64,000 nt of DNA from CAWEBF01 sp963807235 (GTDB lineage: Bacteria > Acidobacteriota > Vicinamibacteria > Vicinamibacterales > UBA2999): the NCBI GenBank assembly GCA_963807235.1, contig CAWEBF010000017.1:1-64000 (forward strand). The letters are read 5' to 3'. Each line of letters opens with the position of its first letter. Within the stretch, counting starts at the first letter, position 1. Positions 61,293 through 64,000 of the stretch are shown piece after piece. Under the pieces are notes generated by a model. That model searched no databases. It was given only the letters and a program-made list of their open reading frames with translations, and had not been told where the DNA came from. The position numbers and the translations under genes are program-made.

Positions 61293-62642
61293 GTGAACGA
61301 GATCGCATTCGCGGCGCAACGCGCGGCCAGCGGCCGCCAGGATCCTTCGACCGACCAGACCGAGTCGCGATTCCGCGGCCTCGTGCAATCGCCGTTGCGG
61401 GCGGGACTCGTCCGCTTCCTGAACGCGCGGCCCGGCGAGTCCTTCGACGTCGAGTCGCTGATGGCCACCTTCGGCCGCATGCGTCTGGACGTCGAGAACT
61501 GCTTGAAGGAGCTGGTGGAGTTCGGACTGGCGCGCCGGCTGCCCGACTCACCCAACCGGTACAGCGCCAACCGGCCCGAGCGCCCCGCGGTCGCGCAGCT
61601 GCTCGACGCGTTCCTGGAACGCCGGGCCGCCATCAGCACCGAAGACCAGTCGCCGTCGGTGCAGCGCTTCCGCGAGATGATCGGCCGCGACGAGAAGATG
61701 CTGATCGTGTTCGAGTGGATCCGCACGGCGGCCAAGTCGGACATCTCGGTCCTCATCCTCGGCCCCACGGGCTCCGGCAAGGAGGTGGTGTCGCGGATGA
61801 TTCACGAGCTGAGCTCGCGCGGCACCGAGAACTTCCAGGCCGTCAACTGCGCGGCTCTGCCCGACACCTTGTTCGAGTCGGAAATCTTCGGCTACGAGAA
61901 GGGCGCCTTCACGGGCGCCAACGACCGGAAGCCGGGACGCGTGGAGCTGGCCGACCGCGGCACGCTGTTCCTGGACGAGATTGGGGACCTGTCGCTCATG
62001 GCGCAGGCCAAGCTGCTGCGGGTGCTCGAAGACCGTCGGTTCGAGCGCCTGGGCGGCCAGAAGTCCATCGAGGTCAATTTCCGCCTGATCTCGGCGACCA
62101 ACCGTCCCCTGGACGAATTCGTCCGCGACAGCCGGTTTCGCGAGGACCTGTACTACCGCGTCAACGCGTTCGCCATCCGGCTGCCGTCGCTGCGCGAGCG
62201 TCCCGTGGATATCCCGGTGCTGGCGAACCGCTTCGTAGCGCGCTTTTGCGCCGCCAACGGGCTTCCGCTCGACGGGAAAGTCTTCGCGGAAGAGGCCGTC
62301 ACCAAGCTGCTGAGCTATCCGTGGCCCGGCAACATCCGGGAACTGGAAAGCACCGTTTCACGGGCGGCGCTATCGGCGCCCGGACGCGTCATCCGCGAAG
62401 GCGACATCGAGTTCCTGCACGCGCACGTGATGACCACGGCGACATCGGGAGCGGCCAAGCCCGCCCTCCCGTCGCTCCGGGACGCGGAGCGCGCGCACAT
62501 CCAGAAGGTGCTCGAGGCCGTGTCCTGGAACAAGAAGGAAGCCGCCCGGGTGCTGGAGATCAGCCGCGGGACGTTGTACCGCAAGATCGAGGAATATCAG
62601 CTCGACGACGCCCGCATGTCTCGAGACGGTGCATCGGTCTAG
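61293..62642 (+). CDS. sigma54-dependent transcriptional activator (Fis family) with N-terminal winged helix
   Basis: The 449-residue activator lacks a receiver domain. Residues 25-95 look like a winged helix (RFLNARPGESFDVESLMATF, LKELVEFGLARRLPDSPNRY). The AAA+ domain has ILGPTGSGKE (Walker A, 157-163), YEKGAFTGAN (GAFTGA loop, 204-209) and GTLFLDEIGDLS (Walker B). The C-terminus is a Fis helix-turn-helix (RDAERAHIQKVLEAV, NKKEAARVLEISRGTLYRKI). It should open promoters with sigma54. Candidate targets in the window are the GG-N10-GC sites at 28394, 29236 and 62876. Confidence 0.92.
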   Translation: MNEIAFAAQRAASGRQDPSTDQTESRFRGLVQSPLRAGLVRFLNARPGESFDVESLMATFGRMRLDVENCLKELVEFGLARRLPDSPNRYSANRPERPAVAQLLDAFLERRAAISTEDQSPSVQRFREMIGRDEKMLIVFEWIRTAAKSDISVLILGPTGSGKEVVSRMIHELSSRGTENFQAVNCAALPDTLFESEIFGYEKGAFTGANDRKPGRVELADRGTLFLDEIGDLSLMAQAKLLRVLEDRRFERLGGQKSIEVNFRLISATNRPLDEFVRDSRFREDLYYRVNAFAIRLPSLRERPVDIPVLANRFVARFCAANGLPLDGKVFAEEAVTKLLSYPWPGNIRELESTVSRAALSAPGRVIREGDIEFLHAHVMTTATSGAAKPALPSLRDAERAHIQKVLEAVSWNKKEAARVLEISRGTLYRKIEEYQLDDARMSRDGASV

Positions 62643-63001
62643 CAATTACGCGTTTTTCCGCCTGAAAACGCGCCTCACGGCGATCTCAAAACGGCACACA
62701 CGCTTCGACACGGCTCCGCACGAGGTTGCACAAAATGCAGCGCAGCCTCGGACTTTGGTGTGCGGATGTCGCACATCGCACGGTCGAAGACGGTTTCGCG
62801 CGTGGTGTGTGTTCAGCGGCTAATGTCAAACGCGACAAGGGGTTGCACGGTAACTGGCAAGACATGGCGCCTCACGGCACCCGCCTTGCGATTGTCACGG
62901 GGCATGACCCCTTTTCCCCGCCTCCGTTTCGCGGCCCGCTCCCCCGGCCGCGGATCGGAGGGCCAGCGTTTTCGAGTGAAGATTATCTGGATCCCGTAGT
63001 C
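62643..63001. other. gene-free interval with regulatory-looking structure
   Basis: About 360 bp without a credible gene. It holds a hairpin right after the activator stop (CGCGTTTT 62649-62656 with AAAACGCG 62665-62672), a dyad TGTGCG-N5-CGCACA at 62759-62775, and about 100 bp further a GG-N10-GC match (CGGCACCCGCCTTGC, 62875-62889). A small GGGG-CATGA-CCCC hairpin followed by TTTT comes after that. Reading frames here look like chance. Confidence 0.5.
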
Positions 63002-63033
63002 CCTTTAGCCTTTCGCCTTTAGCCTTTGGCCTT
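63002..63033. repeat. AGGCAAA intergenic repeat, copy 3 (reverse orientation)
   Basis: CCTTTAGCCTTTCGCC and TTTAGCCTTTGGCCTT are the reverse complement of the units at 53776 and 56441. It stops 8 bp before the fabI stop codon. Confidence 0.55.
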
Positions 63034-63040
63034 GATCCGC

Positions 63041-63814
63041 CTATAGGCCGACGGCGTGATATCCGGCGTCAACCATCAGCACTTCGCCGGTTACTCCACG
63101 CGCTGCATCACTCAATAGAAAAGCGGCGGCTTCGGCCACTTCGCCGGTGTCCACATTTCGGCGCAGGGGCGCCCGCTCGGGATAGACGTGCAGGATGCTC
63201 GAAAACCCCTTGATCCCGGCGGCTGCCAGCGTCTTGATCGGTCCTGCTGAAACCGCGTTGACGCGCACGTTCTTCGAGCCCACGTCCGCCGCCAGGTAGC
63301 GCACGGTGGATTCCAGGGCCGCCTTGGCCACACCCATCACGTTGTAGTTGGGAAACACGCGGTCGCTGCCCAGGAAGCTGAGCGTCACCACGCTGCCGCC
63401 GCCCCGCTTCTCCATCAAGGGCAACGCCCCGCGCGTCAGCGCCACGAGGGAGTAGGCGGAAATGTCGAGCGTGATGCGGAAGTCGTCGCGCGACGTCTCG
63501 CTGAATGGGCTCTCCAGGGCGGCCCGGGGTGCAAACGCGGCTCCGTGGACCACGAAGTCGAGGCCCCCGAACTCGGCATCGATGCGCTCGAAGACGGCTT
63601 TGATTTCCTCGTCGGATCCGACATCGCAGGGCAGGACCAGCGGCGGCTGTGCGAGGCCTTGTCCCAGCTCCCCCACGTGCTCCTCGAACCGGCTCTGGTA
63701 CGTGATCGCCAGCCGTGCGCCGCGCGCTGACACGGCCTGCGCGATCGCCCAGGCAATCGAACGTTTATTGGCAACGCCGACCACGAGGCCGCACTTGCCC
63801 GCGAAATCCGTCAT
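63041..63814 (-). CDS. fabI: enoyl-ACP reductase FabI
   Basis: The 257-residue short-chain dehydrogenase of the FabI type has LVVGVANKRSIAWAIAQ (NADH site), CDVGSDEEIKAVFERI, LDFVVHGAAFAPRAAL, SVVTLSFLGSDRVFPNYNVMGVAKAALE (Y-x6-K catalytic pair), and RVNAVSAGPIKTLAAAGI. It reduces enoyl-ACP in fatty-acid elongation. It is sensitive to triclosan-type inhibitors in other bacteria. Start ATG 63814. Confidence 0.94.
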   Translation of the reverse strand: MTDFAGKCGLVVGVANKRSIAWAIAQAVSARGARLAITYQSRFEEHVGELGQGLAQPPLVLPCDVGSDEEIKAVFERIDAEFGGLDFVVHGAAFAPRAALESPFSETSRDDFRITLDISAYSLVALTRGALPLMEKRGGGSVVTLSFLGSDRVFPNYNVMGVAKAALESTVRYLAADVGSKNVRVNAVSAGPIKTLAAAGIKGFSSILHVYPERAPLRRNVDTGEVAEAAAFLLSDAARGVTGEVLMVDAGYHAVGL

Positions 63815-63832
63815 CGGTTGGAGAGACTAAGA

Positions 63833-64000
63833 CTAGCGGCCGCCCTTGCGCCCGGCGCCGCCGCCGGGGCGCGGCCCGCGGTTCTGGCCGCCACCGCCAG
63901 GCCGGTTGTCGCCGCGCGCACCCGGCCCGCGGCCCCCACGCTGAGGGTCGGAGCCGAAACCACCGCCATGCGGGCGCGCCCCGAAGTTCCCGAAGCCACC
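63833..64000 (-). CDS. C-terminal RGG-rich tail of an RNA-binding protein, partial
   Basis: The minus-strand frame enters from the right edge and stops at TAG (63833-63835). All 55 visible residues are Gly/Arg/Pro-rich (GGFGNFGARPHGGGFG, RGGRGPGARGDNRPGG, RPGGGAGRKGGR). Such tails are usual for RhlE/DeaD-type DEAD-box RNA helicases and some RNA-binding proteins. The catalytic domain lies outside the window. Another frame gives an Ala-rich shadow and is not used. Confidence 0.6.
   Translation of the reverse strand, partial: GGFGNFGARPHGGGFGSDPQRGGRGPGARGDNRPGGGGQNRGPRPGGGAGRKGGR

Noticed and set aside
62726..63022. 98-codon plus-strand frame after the sigma54 activator
   Set aside because: It has no good RBS, runs through an intergenic repeat and shows no conserved pattern.
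53776..63033. Reading the AGGCAAA tracts as CRISPR-like or VNTR arrays
   Set aside because: Units are 5-9 nt and irregular, with no fixed period.
1..64000. CRISPR array
   Set aside because: No regularly spaced direct repeats of 24-40 bp with unique spacers were seen. The repeats found are short, degenerate or inverted.
1..64000. Prophage, insertion sequence or integrase gene
   Set aside because: No transposase, integrase, capsid or terminase motif was recognised in any frame.

Overview
The window is GC-rich and densely coded. It looks like a metagenome-assembled or long-read genome of an Acidobacteriota, most likely Vicinamibacteria. This is inferred from the gene mix: Oar-type TonB receptors with a carboxypeptidase-regulatory domain, CRTAC1/ASPIC-UnbV FG-GAP proteins, PEP-CTERM secreted proteins, KorAB, a futalosine-pathway enzyme (MqnE) and a Tad pilus locus. 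No rRNA or insertion sequence is present. Single-base indels break about a quarter of the genes, and very densely in the first 3.9 kb. They look like sequencing errors more than true decay, because homology continues across them.

Layout. 1-3882: a Tad/Flp pilus assembly locus (PilZ, two Flp-like pilins, prepilin peptidase, TadE, CpaB, CpaC). It stops abruptly inside the secretin gene, at a probable chimeric join or rearrangement. 3883-7100: a truncated outer-membrane protein, tRNA-Arg(ACG), a small protein, a halogenase-like flavoprotein and DinB. 7149-11000: MoaB/MoeA (molybdenum cofactor), and GmhA plus the HldE kinase domain (ADP-heptose). 11030-15684: KorA/KorB with a GltD-like flavoprotein-ferredoxin fusion. 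15774-17597: superoxide dismutase and NadA. 17782-24127: a three-gene exopolysaccharide unit (BcsA-like synthase, TPR/beta-barrel exporter, GH8 glucanase). 24113-28243: MqnE, then a cobalamin riboswitch and BtuDCF. 28394-29941: tandem PEP-CTERM genes, each with a sigma54-type element. 29951-36265: a small secreted protein, then a complete isc operon (iscR-S-U-A-hscB-hscA-fdx-iscX) with a readable promoter and operator. 36290-46242: TonB receptor, two CRTAC1-type proteins, a TPR lipoprotein, and a cytochrome b/molybdopterin enzyme pair. 46297-51761: a BTAD regulator, DUF1059, the CysO-MoeZ fusion/Mec/CysM cysteine operon, AlkA and a SIMPL protein. 51906-58303: MFS transporter, UspA, MntH/MntR with an operator, Gph, QueD/QueC. 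58314-64000: a 44-bp inverted repeat, NagA, a DUF5615 PIN-like protein, a deoxyhypusine-synthase-like protein, a sigma54 activator, FabI, and the RGG tail of a protein that runs off the window.

Functional themes. (i) Sulfur and Fe-S metabolism: a full ISC system plus a CysO-dependent cysteine synthesis operon. In the latter the ubiquitin-like carrier is fused in front of its activating enzyme, with a JAMM protease encoded next to it. (ii) Cell-surface biology: Tad pili, exopolysaccharide, PEP-CTERM proteins with putative sigma54 promoters, and heptose synthesis. (iii) Redox and cofactor metabolism: KorAB, NadA, Moco, B12 uptake, menaquinone, queuosine.

The strongest undescribed signals are the CysO-MoeZ polyprotein arrangement and a bipartite stem-loop element found at four places. 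That element has a conserved core with a GCGAAGC loop, compensatory stem changes, and a second variable stem at the stop codon of a minus-strand gene. Two families of short intergenic repeats recur at gene ends as well.
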